61,266 bases of DNA from JANYGM01 sp043764015 (GCA_043764015.1 JAYUKY010000037.1:1-61266); one strand, 5' to 3'. Counted from the first letter of the stretch, positions 25,304-33,670 are shown. Program-made: numbers and translations. Notes: a model not told the origin generated them from the letters alone.

Positions 25304-27796
25304 CTAAAAACTGTATTTCATTCTTAAAGTATAATTTCGCCCTATTTCGTTGGCATAATAACGAAATCTGTTCAAATAATCTCTATACGTGGTATTGAGC
25401 AGGTTTGTAGCTGCAAAACTGACACTAAAAAGATGTTTTTTTTGTTGTTGATTTGTTGTATTTTCTATATTTTGGTCTGATTTTTTTAGATTAAAATTTG
25501 TTCCTAAACTCAAATTTACGAGCTGATAAGCGGCTGGCGTATCTCCAAAATCTATGTTGGGAGGTGCAAAACGCTGTTTACTAACGTGTACCACAGACAA
25601 AGTAACAAATAAATTATCTAAAATATTACTTGCATTATTATTAGAATTGTTATCTTTTTTTGGTTGAAAAGTAATATTTCCTTCAAATTTGTTGGGTGGC
25701 ATAAAAATAATGTCTGTATTTTGGCTAATATCTCGCCCACGTATAAGTGATGCTTGTGCGCCCAATACCCACGAGGGCGTTATTTCGTATTTTGCAGTCA
25801 AATCTGTACCAAAAAATTGTGCATTTGTTTGCGTGTAAGAAAACACAGGAAAGACGCCTCTTGTAGGGTCTTCAAAACCTGTACTTATTGGTTTTATGTA
25901 AATATAATCATTGATAAAATTAGTGTAAAAACTACCTTCAAAAGTGAATTTTTCTGTTTGATAAATGGCTGTATTTATCCATTTAAAGGCTTTTTCAGTT
26001 TCCAAACTATCATTTCCAACTTCATAAGTAGCTGTACTTTGATGTACGCCATAGCTATAAAGTTCGTTTAGGCTAGGCGCACGCCACGCAGAGGCAATAT
26101 TTGTACGTAAAGTAATTTTATTATTGGGTCTGAAAACTCCTCCAAAAGCAAAAGAAACATTACTAAAACTACGTTTGGGCTTAGTTAAGCCATTTGCAAA
26201 AGTCGCAATAAAAACTTCCATAAGTCTATAATCATACCTAATTCCTGCTTCTAATTCGTATTTAGTTTTGATGTACCTTTCTGTAAAAAAAGCACCAAAA
26301 CTGGTATTTCTAGCATTTGGAATAAGTGATGCTTTTCCAATACCTATTTCGTTGATATTATCTTGCACAGAACCGCTCAAACCTATATTTCCTTTGAAAA
26401 GTCCACTATTATTTTTTGATAAATTTTTAAAATCTTTGTGTTCTAGCACTATTTCAGCGTTGTGGGTGGTGAGTTCTAGAGATAAAACAGGTTTATCAAT
26501 AAATCTGCCACGCCTAAAATCAAATTCTTGCCTTGTATTCTGCTGAAAACCATATTGAAACGTCAAATTACCCACATTTTCAAAATCATAACAACCATTT
26601 ATTTTAGCTAAATGATGAACAGTTTTTTGGTTTGGTTTGCCAATAGCGTAAGTAAATTCATTATCATATCCTGAAATAGGAGGCGGAGGATTACCTTCTA
26701 AGCCACTTTTTATAATTTCTGTCAAACTTTGCGGGTTATCAGCTGACTGTGAGCCTGCAAAAATGCCTATCTCAGTATCAAAACGGCTATAAAACCCTTC
26801 CAAACTAAATTTATCTTTTGTATAACCTAATGCACCAGAAAAATTCATCTCTTTTACGCCTGTATTTATGAGGTAATAAGTGGGTGTTTTGAGATTTCCA
26901 GCCTGTTTTATGCTACCTTGCACACGCCAACCCAAGCCTTTCAACCCCCCAAATCCCTTAATTTTATCATTAGGACTACCTTCCAGCATTAGCGCAAAAT
27001 TGCCACTTTGTCCGTTTGTATTTCCCACTAAATTAGCCTCACCACCAAAATAAGGGCTTATTTTGAGTTTTGGAGGATTGACAAGCACCACACCACCAAT
27101 GGCATCTGCGCCATAACGCACACTAGCAGCTCCTTTTATGACAGAAAGTTCGTTTGCGACAAATGGGTCAATTTCTGGTGCGTGGTCTACGCCCCAATTT
27201 TGCCCTTCTTGTCGTATATTATTATTCAAAATCAAGATACGGTTGCTGTGCATACCTTGTATCATTGGTTTTGAGATATTTCCGCCTGTTGTGAGCGTAT
27301 TCACGCCTGCAATGCTTTTGAGGGCATCTCCAAGAGAATTTCCTCGCAATTTTTCTAGTTGTTGATTAGAAATTGTTTGCGTTGTAAGTGTTGCAGTAGC
27401 ATTATTTTGGTGAGCGTGAACGGTTGCTGTTTCTTTATTTTCTTCCAAATCTTCTAAAAACACGTTTTTAATAATATTTTTATCTTCTAAAATATTGATA
27501 TTGATTGTTTTCTCTAAAAAGCCAATCATTGTAATTTTTAGTGTATAATTGCCTTTGCAGATATTTTTAAAGCTATATTTCCCATTATCATCAGAAATAA
27601 TATTGAAAATATTTTTTGTATTATTGGGATTATTATTTTCTGTCAAAATAACACTTGCACCAATAATTTTTTCTTTGTTTTGAGAAGTAATTTCTCCAGA
27701 AATAATGTTTTTACAAGTTTCCTGCGCATATACATACGTGCTAGGAAAAACCATCATTAAAAACAATATCCAGAATATCAAAAGTAAAAAACGCAT
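25304..27796 (-). CDS. TonB-dependent outer-membrane receptor, ZnuD-like
   Basis: An 830-aa receptor. A signal peptide ends at VYAQ (~24). A carboxypeptidase-like domain follows (GEITSQNKEKIIGASVIL ... GKYSFKNICKGNYTLKI, ~33-100). The plug starts with TTQTISNQQLEKLRG and contains GVNTLTTGGNISKPMIQGM and NWGVDHAPEIDPF, phrases I associate with the ZnuD-type zinc receptor subfamily. The barrel ends YTLRMKYSF with terminal Phe. A His-containing segment (ATVHAHQNN) precedes the plug. Promoter C with two operators lies 42 bp upstream. Substrate zinc or another metal is inferred from plug motifs and neighbours. Confidence 0.85.
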   Translation of the reverse strand: MRFLLLIFWILFLMMVFPSTYVYAQETCKNIISGEITSQNKEKIIGASVILTENNNPNNTKNIFNIISDDNGKYSFKNICKGNYTLKITMIGFLEKTININILEDKNIIKNVFLEDLEENKETATVHAHQNNATATLTTQTISNQQLEKLRGNSLGDALKSIAGVNTLTTGGNISKPMIQGMHSNRILILNNNIRQEGQNWGVDHAPEIDPFVANELSVIKGAASVRYGADAIGGVVLVNPPKLKISPYFGGEANLVGNTNGQSGNFALMLEGSPNDKIKGFGGLKGLGWRVQGSIKQAGNLKTPTYYLINTGVKEMNFSGALGYTKDKFSLEGFYSRFDTEIGIFAGSQSADNPQSLTEIIKSGLEGNPPPPISGYDNEFTYAIGKPNQKTVHHLAKINGCYDFENVGNLTFQYGFQQNTRQEFDFRRGRFIDKPVLSLELTTHNAEIVLEHKDFKNLSKNNSGLFKGNIGLSGSVQDNINEIGIGKASLIPNARNTSFGAFFTERYIKTKYELEAGIRYDYRLMEVFIATFANGLTKPKRSFSNVSFAFGGVFRPNNKITLRTNIASAWRAPSLNELYSYGVHQSTATYEVGNDSLETEKAFKWINTAIYQTEKFTFEGSFYTNFINDYIYIKPISTGFEDPTRGVFPVFSYTQTNAQFFGTDLTAKYEITPSWVLGAQASLIRGRDISQNTDIIFMPPNKFEGNITFQPKKDNNSNNNASNILDNLFVTLSVVHVSKQRFAPPNIDFGDTPAAYQLVNLSLGTNFNLKKSDQNIENTTNQQQKKHLFSVSFAATNLLNTTYRDYLNRFRYYANEIGRNYTLRMKYSF

Positions 27797-27824
27797 TTGT
27801 TTTATTTAATTACAATAAGTATAT

Positions 27825-27839
27825 ACAACAATGTTGCAA
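27825..27839. promoter_or_regulatory. Palindromic operator C1
   Basis: TACAACAATGTTGCA: one mismatch from the perfect palindrome of site A. It overlaps the -7 box of promoter C by two bases, exactly as B1 does in promoter B. Confidence 0.65.
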
Positions 27840-27867
27840 ATATAAAACAAAATATTTTATTTGCAAC
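27838..27867 (-). promoter_or_regulatory. Promoter C of the TonB receptor gene
   Basis: Minus strand: TTG at 27867-27865, 19-bp spacer, TATATTTG at 27845-27838. The receptor ATG follows 41 bp later. Confidence 0.7.
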
Positions 27868-27877
27868 ACTATTGCAA
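27863..27877. promoter_or_regulatory. Palindromic operator C2
   Basis: TGCAACACTATTGCA, containing the -33 TTG of promoter C. It is 38 bp centre-to-centre from C1, the same distance as B1-B2. It may also affect the divergent plus-strand gene. Confidence 0.65.
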
Positions 27878-27947
27878 AAATATTTTTAAGATTTTTAAGA
27901 AAAAGATGTATTTTTGTGAGAAAATTATTTATCAGAAAAAATTATTT

Positions 27948-28730
27948 ATGAAACAAATATTAACACAAATTACCCTTATTTCAATGTTTTTGTTGCTTTT
28001 TTCTACTGAAAAAACACTAGCACAAGACACGCTTTGGAAACGAAACGAAAAAGGAGAACGTATTTTTGAGGTTTATAGAGGCGAACTTTACAAAGGTGAG
28101 CAGTATGATTTGCCACAAAAACGCCGTTTTATTCCACATATTGACTTTGGTTTTAATGCACTTTTGGGAAATGCTACAGGAAATTATAGCTTAAATATGC
28201 TTCGTTCTCAGTATTTTGCCATTAGTGGAAATTGGCGTTTTAAGATTTTGGGAGATAGTTCTCGTTTGGGTATTCAGGTTGGTTTGGAGCTTGCGTGGTT
28301 GGGTTTTGGCTTTTCTGGTGATAATTTTGTTACGAAAAGTACAAATGGTGTGGCATTTAGCAATAATGGTTTTGATTTATCAAAAAATAAACTGTCTAAC
28401 TTTCAGATAAATATTCCTGTTTTGGCACACTTTCAATGGCAAAAATCAGCAAGTAATACGTACAATCTTGCTGCGGGCGTATATGTGGGTATGTGTGCAG
28501 CAAGCTATACTAAAATACATTTTAAAGATGGAAGCGGAGATTTTCAAAAAGTAAAAAGTGCTGATGATTTTTTTATAAATCCGTTCCGTTTTGGGCTAAC
28601 TGGACAGATAGGCGGCAAAATAGGGCGTATTTTTGTAGGGCATATTTTTGTGAAATATGATGTTTCACAGCTTTTTCAAACAGACAAAGCAAATAAAGTA
28701 AATGCTTTGACTTTTGGGATTAGGATTTAA
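27948..28730 (+). CDS. Outer-membrane beta-barrel protein
   Basis: A 260-aa exported protein. The signal peptide is MKQILTQITLISMFLLLF...LAQ. The mature start (DTLWKRNEKGERIFEVYRGELY) is charged. It is followed by alternating strands typical of PorT/OmpA-like barrels (PHIDFGFNALLGNATGNYSL, LGIQVGLELAWLGFGFSG, LAAGVYVGMCAASY) and ends LTFGIRI. ATG 27948 is preferred over upstream in-frame codons because it opens the signal peptide. It is divergent from the TonB receptor, so the operators at 27825-27877 may influence it too. TATTTTTG at 27909-27916 is a possible -7 box. Function unknown. Confidence 0.7.
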   Translation: MKQILTQITLISMFLLLFSTEKTLAQDTLWKRNEKGERIFEVYRGELYKGEQYDLPQKRRFIPHIDFGFNALLGNATGNYSLNMLRSQYFAISGNWRFKILGDSSRLGIQVGLELAWLGFGFSGDNFVTKSTNGVAFSNNGFDLSKNKLSNFQINIPVLAHFQWQKSASNTYNLAAGVYVGMCAASYTKIHFKDGSGDFQKVKSADDFFINPFRFGLTGQIGGKIGRIFVGHIFVKYDVSQLFQTDKANKVNALTFGIRI

Positions 28731-28784
28731 AAAATAAAAGATTTGGAAAATCTTTTAGATTTGGAAAATCTATATCCAAAAAAG

Positions 28785-29474
28785 CTATTTTTTCTCTTCT
28801 ACGACTTCTGCATCATCAAAATCTTCATCATCTTCTTCGTCATCTTCATCAAAATTGCCATCAAGAAGCTCAAAGTCATCATTATCATCAAGCATCATCA
28901 CAAACTCATAATTTCCTTCACCTACATTTTTGTTGAGTGTTGCAAAAATCATTTTTGCATTATCATAAGGACCTTGAAAATAAAGTGGCTTACCATCTTT
29001 TCCAAACTCAATGTTATCAATATCTTCTGTTATGAGGTCTTCATCTACAATATATTTAGTGATAGCCCAGTCTTTTTCAGGTCTAAAACCTAATTGTTCC
29101 GCATAATCAAGTCCTCCAAAAACAAGGTTAGCAGCCATTGAAGGCTCTATTTCAAAAAAATCTCTTCGTTCTTGTGTTTGTACCATTTCTACAAATTCGT
29201 TAAATTCGTCTGCTGTCATAGCAAATTTAAAAACTGTGTTTTTGATACCCAAACAGTACAAATCCATTAAATACATACCTACAATAAGCTTTCCGCTTGG
29301 CATTACTCTGCTCACAATGACCGTATCCAGTCCAGAGTGGCTTTCATTATGGTATTCGTCATAGGTAGAATAACAGATACCATAAGGCAAATCTTTGGTT
29401 TTTGTCTTAATATAGACTGTAGGAGAGAGTATAGCAGGTTTTTGTTTTGAATTGGGCTGATGTTTTGATTTCAT
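28785..29474 (-). CDS. Hypothetical protein with acidic C-terminal tail
   Basis: A 229-aa soluble protein. The recognisable block is PYGICYSTYDEY, GLDTVIVSRVMPSGKLIVGMY, LDYAEQLGFRPEKDW and DNIEFGKDGKPLYFQGP, seen in uncharacterised proteins of many Bacteroidota. The last ~30 residues are almost all Asp/Glu (FDEDDEEDDEDFDDAEVVEEKK). No catalytic motif is seen. It sits alone, with heptamer arrays upstream separating it from the ChaN-like gene. I do not know its function. Confidence 0.7.
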   Translation of the reverse strand: MKSKHQPNSKQKPAILSPTVYIKTKTKDLPYGICYSTYDEYHNESHSGLDTVIVSRVMPSGKLIVGMYLMDLYCLGIKNTVFKFAMTADEFNEFVEMVQTQERRDFFEIEPSMAANLVFGGLDYAEQLGFRPEKDWAITKYIVDEDLITEDIDNIEFGKDGKPLYFQGPYDNAKMIFATLNKNVGEGNYEFVMMLDDNDDFELLDGNFDEDDEEDDEDFDDAEVVEEKK

Positions 29475-29481
29475 TTATTTT

Positions 29482-29577
29482 GAGATGTGAAGTGTGAGAT
29501 GTGAAGTGTGAGATGTAAAAGGTGAAATTTTGTCATAAAAAATGTATTTACATCAAAACTTCACACCTCACACCTCA
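29482..29577. repeat. Inverted pair of 7-bp-period arrays
   Basis: Left array 29482-29523: alternating GAGATGT and GAAGTGT units, five in a row. Right array 29557-29577 is the complement-strand version and includes the TGA stop codon of the ChaN-like gene (29577-29575). Together they could form a stem. Confidence 0.65.
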
Positions 29578-30456
29578 ATAAGTTTTTGTCATTGTTTCAG
29601 GCGTAACGAGAATAAAATTACCTTTATCCTTATTTTTGTCATCAATTTTTTGCATTTGCGCTTGTTCTGTTGATGAAATAGTAAGAATTTTGAGGTTTGG
29701 ATTTGCTTTTAAAAGATACCACATAATGCCTTGAAAGTCGTCAGAATGATAGCTACCGTTATAATGCAAAAAAGTTTTCCCTTTTGTAAGATTTTTATTG
29801 ATAAAATACGCCATTGTAGCATCTTTTACGGCTTGTGCGTAGATAAAAGTTTCACCTTTTGCACTACCTCCGCCCATCATTTGGAGCATATTGGCATAGC
29901 CAGAAAGTGTCAAATCTACTGTAATTGGCAAGGGCGCAATGTAGTTTTTAGCTTCATTTTCTAGTTTGTCAAGTGCTTTTAAGCCATCTTTTGACACCAT
30001 TGCAGCATAACGGCGTGGAATATTAGTAGCGACAAAACTTAATTTGTTTTCTTTGGCAAATTCTACTAATGGTTTGTAGTCTGTGGCATAGTTGTCCCAA
30101 AGTTTACATTCTTTCAAAAAGTTGCTTTCTTTGATATAATTTTTGGTAAATTCATTGAAAACTAACTGATTATCTGCTTCAAACATTTCTGCACCCAAAA
30201 TCAAATTTTCTTTTTTGGTTTGATACAAATCTTTGGTAAGTTCTAGCTGCAACCAATGGCAAATAGGATTATTATGGAGTTCTCCAAACAGAATAATATC
30301 TGCTTTTTGAGCCTCTTGTAGTAGTTTTTCGTAAGAAGAAGTTTTGCCACCTTTCTCAAAGATAAGATAAGCCGCTTTTTGTGCAAAAACTTCGTTAGAA
30401 GTTATCATAATGATTATTTGCAAGAAAAACGAGAATATAAAAGTGTTTTTTTTCAT
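29575..30456 (-). CDS. ChaN-like exported protein
   Basis: A 293-aa exported protein (signal peptide IFSFFLQIIIMITSNEVFAQ). ADIILFGELHNNPICHWLQ near residues 52-70 and ILGAEMFEADNQ near 90 are the conserved blocks of the ChaN/DUF399 family. YFINKNLTKGKTFLHYNGSYHSDDFQGIMWYL closes the core. Campylobacter ChaN is an iron-regulated haem-binding lipoprotein, and the E-x-H pairs here may contact haem or a metal. A lipobox is not evident, so this one may be soluble periplasmic. Monocistronic. Confidence 0.78.
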   Translation of the reverse strand: MKKNTFIFSFFLQIIIMITSNEVFAQKAAYLIFEKGGKTSSYEKLLQEAQKADIILFGELHNNPICHWLQLELTKDLYQTKKENLILGAEMFEADNQLVFNEFTKNYIKESNFLKECKLWDNYATDYKPLVEFAKENKLSFVATNIPRRYAAMVSKDGLKALDKLENEAKNYIAPLPITVDLTLSGYANMLQMMGGGSAKGETFIYAQAVKDATMAYFINKNLTKGKTFLHYNGSYHSDDFQGIMWYLLKANPNLKILTISSTEQAQMQKIDDKNKDKGNFILVTPETMTKTY

Positions 30457-30540
30457 TTGTTGATAAAGTTTAAAATGGTATTTAATCCTTAGAACAATAT
30501 GCCTGCCTACGGATTAAAAAAATAATTTATCTTTGTCGTA

Positions 30541-30696
30541 ATGATACAACAAATAGTGAAGGATTTAAAAGTATCTGAAGCATAACTCTCACGCAAGGTA
30601 GCAAAAAAAGATGAAAAGCTATCACAATACAAAGAAAAATGCGCTAGACTTTCCAAAAAGAATAGTTATTTTGAAAATTACAAATCTGCGTTTTAG
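30541..30696 (+). pseudogene. Remnant of a small helical protein
   Basis: From ATG 30541 the frame reads MIQQIVKDLKVSEA, then TAA (30583-30585). It continues with a 36-residue Lys/Glu-rich helix (LSRKVAKKDEKLSQYKE..., then LSKKNSYFENYKSAF) to TAG at 30696. A good -7 box TATCTTTG lies at 30528-30535. The consistent amphipathic composition across the internal stop suggests a once-coding gene, now broken. The family is not recognised. This is the only content seen in the 372-bp gap between the ChaN-like gene and iscA. Confidence 0.35.
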
Positions 30697-30828
30697 AACT
30701 TTTATCAAAAAAATTGCGTTATAAAGTCAGCAAAATAAAATTAGTGATAAAATAAAGAAGGTATAATAACTTGATTATTAGACATTTGTATTTAATCCAT
30801 AACTCAAAATTTACAACTCACAACTCAA

Positions 30829-31155
30829 ATGATAAAAGTAACAGATAAAGCAAAAGATAAAATTCTGGAGCTGAAAACAATAGAAGGACACACAGACGAG
30901 CAGAATATACGTGTTTCTGTGCGTGGGGGAGGTTGCTCTGGTTTGATGTATGACTTAGATTTTTCTTCTACAATAGAAGCCAACGACCAGATTTTTGAGG
31001 ACAAGGGCGTAAAGATTTTAGTAGATAAAAAAAGCCTTCTGTATCTTGTAGGCACAGTTTTGGACTTTTCTGATGGACTAAATGGTAAAGGGTTTCAGTT
31101 TGTAAATCCTAACGCTTCACGCACTTGCGGGTGTGGGGAGAGCTTTTCTGTATAA
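30829..31155 (+). CDS. HesB/IscA-type iron-sulfur assembly protein
   Basis: A 108-aa A-type carrier that delivers Fe-S clusters to apo-proteins. The three conserved cysteines are present: C36 (GGGCSGLMYDLDF), C100 and C102 (RTCGCGESFSV at the C-terminus). Length is standard. The start codon directly follows AACTCAC/AACTCAA heptamer-like words. It stands alone with its own terminator; no isc or suf genes are in the window, so the exact type (IscA, SufA or ErpA) cannot be fixed. Confidence 0.93.
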   Translation: MIKVTDKAKDKILELKTIEGHTDEQNIRVSVRGGGCSGLMYDLDFSSTIEANDQIFEDKGVKILVDKKSLLYLVGTVLDFSDGLNGKGFQFVNPNASRTCGCGESFSV

Positions 31156-31180
31156 AAAACAAAATTAGAATAAAATTAAA

Positions 31181-31207
31181 AACCCGCTTTATGGCGGATT
31201 TTTTTAT
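31181..31207 (+). terminator. Terminator after iscA-like gene
   Basis: Stem AACCCGC / GCGGATT with loop TTTATG, followed by a run of T, 25 bp after the stop codon. Confidence 0.6.
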
Positions 31208-31391
31208 GATTGAGATGAAATTTTAATAAATAACTTTGATAATTAAAGTTTAAAATTACAAATATCTCAAACAAAAAAACCAAACAAATATTTATAAGCA
31301 AATATTTGAAAATTTATTTTTATCTCGTATATTGTGCGTTAATAAGTTTTTAATAAATTTTCAGTAAAATTTTAACCAAAAATAAAGAATA

Positions 31392-32555
31392 ATGGAAACA
31401 CTCACACAAAATTCTCTGAATTTTCATCTTTCAGAAGAACAAATTGAAGTAAGAACTGCTGCCCGTGAATTTGCGCAAAGAGAACTGCTTCCTGGCGTAA
31501 TAGAACGTGATAATGCCCAAAAATTCCCTACGGAACAGATAAAAAAGTTAGGTGAGCTTGGCTTTATGGGTATGATGGTGTCGCCCGAATACAATGGTGG
31601 TGGTATGGATACTGTTTCTTATGTCCTTGCTATTGAAGAAATTTCTAAAATTGATGCGTCTGCCTCTGTTTGTATGTCTGTCAATAACTCATTGGTTTGC
31701 TGGGGATTAGAAACTTTTGGTACTGAAGAGCAAAAGCAAAAATACCTAAAACCACTTGCCGCAGGTGAGAAAATTGGCGCATTTTGCCTTTCTGAACCAG
31801 AAGCAGGCTCTGATGCCACTTCACAATGCACCACAGCAGAAGATATGGGCGACCATTATTTGGTAAATGGCATCAAAAATTGGATAACAAACGGAAGTAC
31901 AGCATCTATCTATCTTGTTGTTGCTCAAACAGATATAGATAAAAAACACAAAGGCATCAACTGCCTGATTATTGAGCGTGGAATGGAAGGTTTTGAAGTT
32001 GGTAGAAAAGAAGATAAAATGGGTATTAGAGGTTCTGATACACATTCTTTGATGTTTACTAACGTCAAAGTTCCGAAAGAAAACCGCATTGGTGCTGATG
32101 GTTTTGGCTTCACTTTTGCTATGACAACCCTCAATGGTGGACGTATTGGCATTGCAGCACAGGCGTTGGGCATTGCGTCAGGTGCGTATGAACTTGCTTT
32201 GAAATATTCAAAAGAAAGAAAAACTTTTGGAAAACCTATTTCTGACCACCAGGGTATACAATTCAAATTGGCAGAAATGTATATGAAAATTGAAGGCGCA
32301 CGCCTAATGGTGCTTAAGGCAGCTTTTTTGAAAGATAATGGTGATGACTTTGTTTTGGCAGCATCTGCAGCAAAATTATATGCCTCACAGGTTGCAAATG
32401 AGGTTGCGACAGAAGCAGTACAGATTCATGGAGGTTATGGTTATGTGAAAGAATTTCACGTAGAGCGTATGATGCGTGATGCGAAAATTACACAAATCTA
32501 TGAAGGTACATCAGAGATACAGAAAATTGTTATAGCACGTAGCATCTTGAAATAA
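31392..32555 (+). CDS. Acyl-CoA dehydrogenase
   Basis: A 387-aa FAD enzyme that introduces the alpha-beta double bond in acyl-CoA. GAFCLSEPEAGSDATS (~130-145) and NGIKNWITNGSTA are FAD/substrate-binding signatures. The C-terminal IYEGTSEIQKIVIARSIL carries the catalytic glutamate position of the short/branched-chain class. Length and arrangement are standard. No electron-transfer flavoprotein gene is adjacent, so it acts with ETF encoded elsewhere. The 236-bp leader is AT-rich. Confidence 0.93.
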   Translation: METLTQNSLNFHLSEEQIEVRTAAREFAQRELLPGVIERDNAQKFPTEQIKKLGELGFMGMMVSPEYNGGGMDTVSYVLAIEEISKIDASASVCMSVNNSLVCWGLETFGTEEQKQKYLKPLAAGEKIGAFCLSEPEAGSDATSQCTTAEDMGDHYLVNGIKNWITNGSTASIYLVVAQTDIDKKHKGINCLIIERGMEGFEVGRKEDKMGIRGSDTHSLMFTNVKVPKENRIGADGFGFTFAMTTLNGGRIGIAAQALGIASGAYELALKYSKERKTFGKPISDHQGIQFKLAEMYMKIEGARLMVLKAAFLKDNGDDFVLAASAAKLYASQVANEVATEAVQIHGGYGYVKEFHVERMMRDAKITQIYEGTSEIQKIVIARSILK

Positions 32556-32643
32556 TCATATTTTATATACGTCTAAATCCTAAAATCAAAGTAGATACTA
32601 AAAAAATATCTATTTTGATTTTTTTTATTGAGATAAATATAGT

Positions 32644-32674
32644 AGTTTTGTGCAAATTAAAATTGCACAAAACT
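32644..32674. promoter_or_regulatory. Perfect 12-bp inverted repeat upstream of the AraC-type gene
   Basis: AGTTTTGTGCAA (32644-32655), 7-bp loop, TTGCACAAAACT (32663-32674). TAGTTTTG at 32643-32650 could be a -7 box lying within the left arm. It may be an operator, or a terminator for the upstream gene (no T-run). Confidence 0.4.
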
Positions 32675-32688
32675 AAGAAACTGATTTT

Positions 32689-32721
32689 AACTTTTGGAGG
32701 GTTTCAAACCCTCCAAAAGTT
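32689..32721. terminator. Perfect 16-bp palindromic hairpin
   Basis: AACTTTTGGAGGGTTT, one base, then its exact complement ending CCTCCAAAAGTT. It lies 16 bp before the AraC-type ATG, so it could hide the ribosome-binding region in mRNA. It is of the same style as hairpins at 35464 and 59294. Confidence 0.55.
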
Positions 32722-32736
32722 AGGTTACCCAAAAAT

Positions 32737-33669
32737 ATGGAAGACTACAACAAAATTATTGAATCTTTGAATGTTCGTTTTTTGAAAGGACGCAATATCA
32801 CAATGCTTCAGCCGCTCACCATTACCAACTTTTATGAGGTTGAAAATGCTATTTTTTTACTGCACGACGGAGATATTAGCCTAACTTTGGGCGACAACGA
32901 GCCTATAAAAGCACGCAGAGGAGATGTGTTGTTCATTCCTGCGGGCAAACAAGCACGCATTGGCTACGGAACTGATGGCACAGAACTCAATAATGAGGCT
33001 TTTTCTATCCACAGAGATGAGTATTTTAAAGCTAACTTTGCTCCTGAAAGCGTGGGAGAGGGTAGTAATTCTTTTAGTTATATCACTTTTGAAGCGAAAA
33101 TATTTGACTTTGTGAATTTCTTTCAATCTCTTGATATTGAACCTTTTATCATTCCTCAAAACAAACAACTTCTAAGACTTCTGACTGATGTTGTCATTGA
33201 AAATGTTGATGAAAAACCTATTGGAAAAGAAAAAATGATTAGGCTAAAAACAGAGGAAATTGTCATTGAAATTATCCGCCATTTGCTTAATCAGAAGATT
33301 TTTATTGAGCAATTAGCTAATAATATTGCGTATTTTAAAGACCCTCGTTTGATAGAAATTTTTAATTACATCAAGGCGTATATTGGTGGAGATTTATCTA
33401 ATAAAGTGCTTGCAAGTGTTGCAGATGTGTCTGAAGACTATGTTGGGCAATATTTCAAATTGCTTACGGGCATCAATCCACAAGATTATATTGAGTACCA
33501 GCGTATGGAAAAAGCCGTAGAACTTTTGCGTACAAGTAAAAAAAGCATCAAAGACATTGGAAATGATATTGGCTACAAAGATACGGCATATTTTTGTCGT
33601 AGATTTAAGATGATGTTTGGTATTTCCGCAGGGAAAATGCGCAAAAGAGAAACTTTAATGAATATTTGA
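32737..33669 (+). CDS. AraC-family transcriptional regulator
   Basis: A 310-aa DNA-binding regulator. The N-terminal cupin-like sensor spans ~15-100 (FLLHDGDISLTLGDNEPIKARRGD, DVLFIPAGKQARIGYG). The C-terminal double helix-turn-helix covers ~205-300: LIEIFNYIKAYIGGDLSNKVLASVADVSEDYVGQYFK, then the signature SIKDIGNDIGYKDTAYFCRRFKMMFGISAGKMRK. The ligand is unknown. The gene is separated from the acyl-CoA dehydrogenase by two hairpins, so it is probably its own unit. A heptamer array begins one base after its stop codon. Confidence 0.9.
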   Translation: MEDYNKIIESLNVRFLKGRNITMLQPLTITNFYEVENAIFLLHDGDISLTLGDNEPIKARRGDVLFIPAGKQARIGYGTDGTELNNEAFSIHRDEYFKANFAPESVGEGSNSFSYITFEAKIFDFVNFFQSLDIEPFIIPQNKQLLRLLTDVVIENVDEKPIGKEKMIRLKTEEIVIEIIRHLLNQKIFIEQLANNIAYFKDPRLIEIFNYIKAYIGGDLSNKVLASVADVSEDYVGQYFKLLTGINPQDYIEYQRMEKAVELLRTSKKSIKDIGNDIGYKDTAYFCRRFKMMFGISAGKMRKRETLMNI

Positions 33670-33670
33670 T

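Noticed and set aside
27861..27947. Longer N-terminus for the beta-barrel protein at 27948
   Set aside because: It would start at a codon inside operator C2 and put 29 Lys/Phe/Ile-rich residues before a clear signal peptide.
32644..32674. TGCAA...TTGCA resemblance to the metal-cluster operators
   Set aside because: The spacing between TGCAA and TTGCA is 7, not 5, and it is part of a longer 12-bp arm with different sequence, so it is not counted as a sixth operator.
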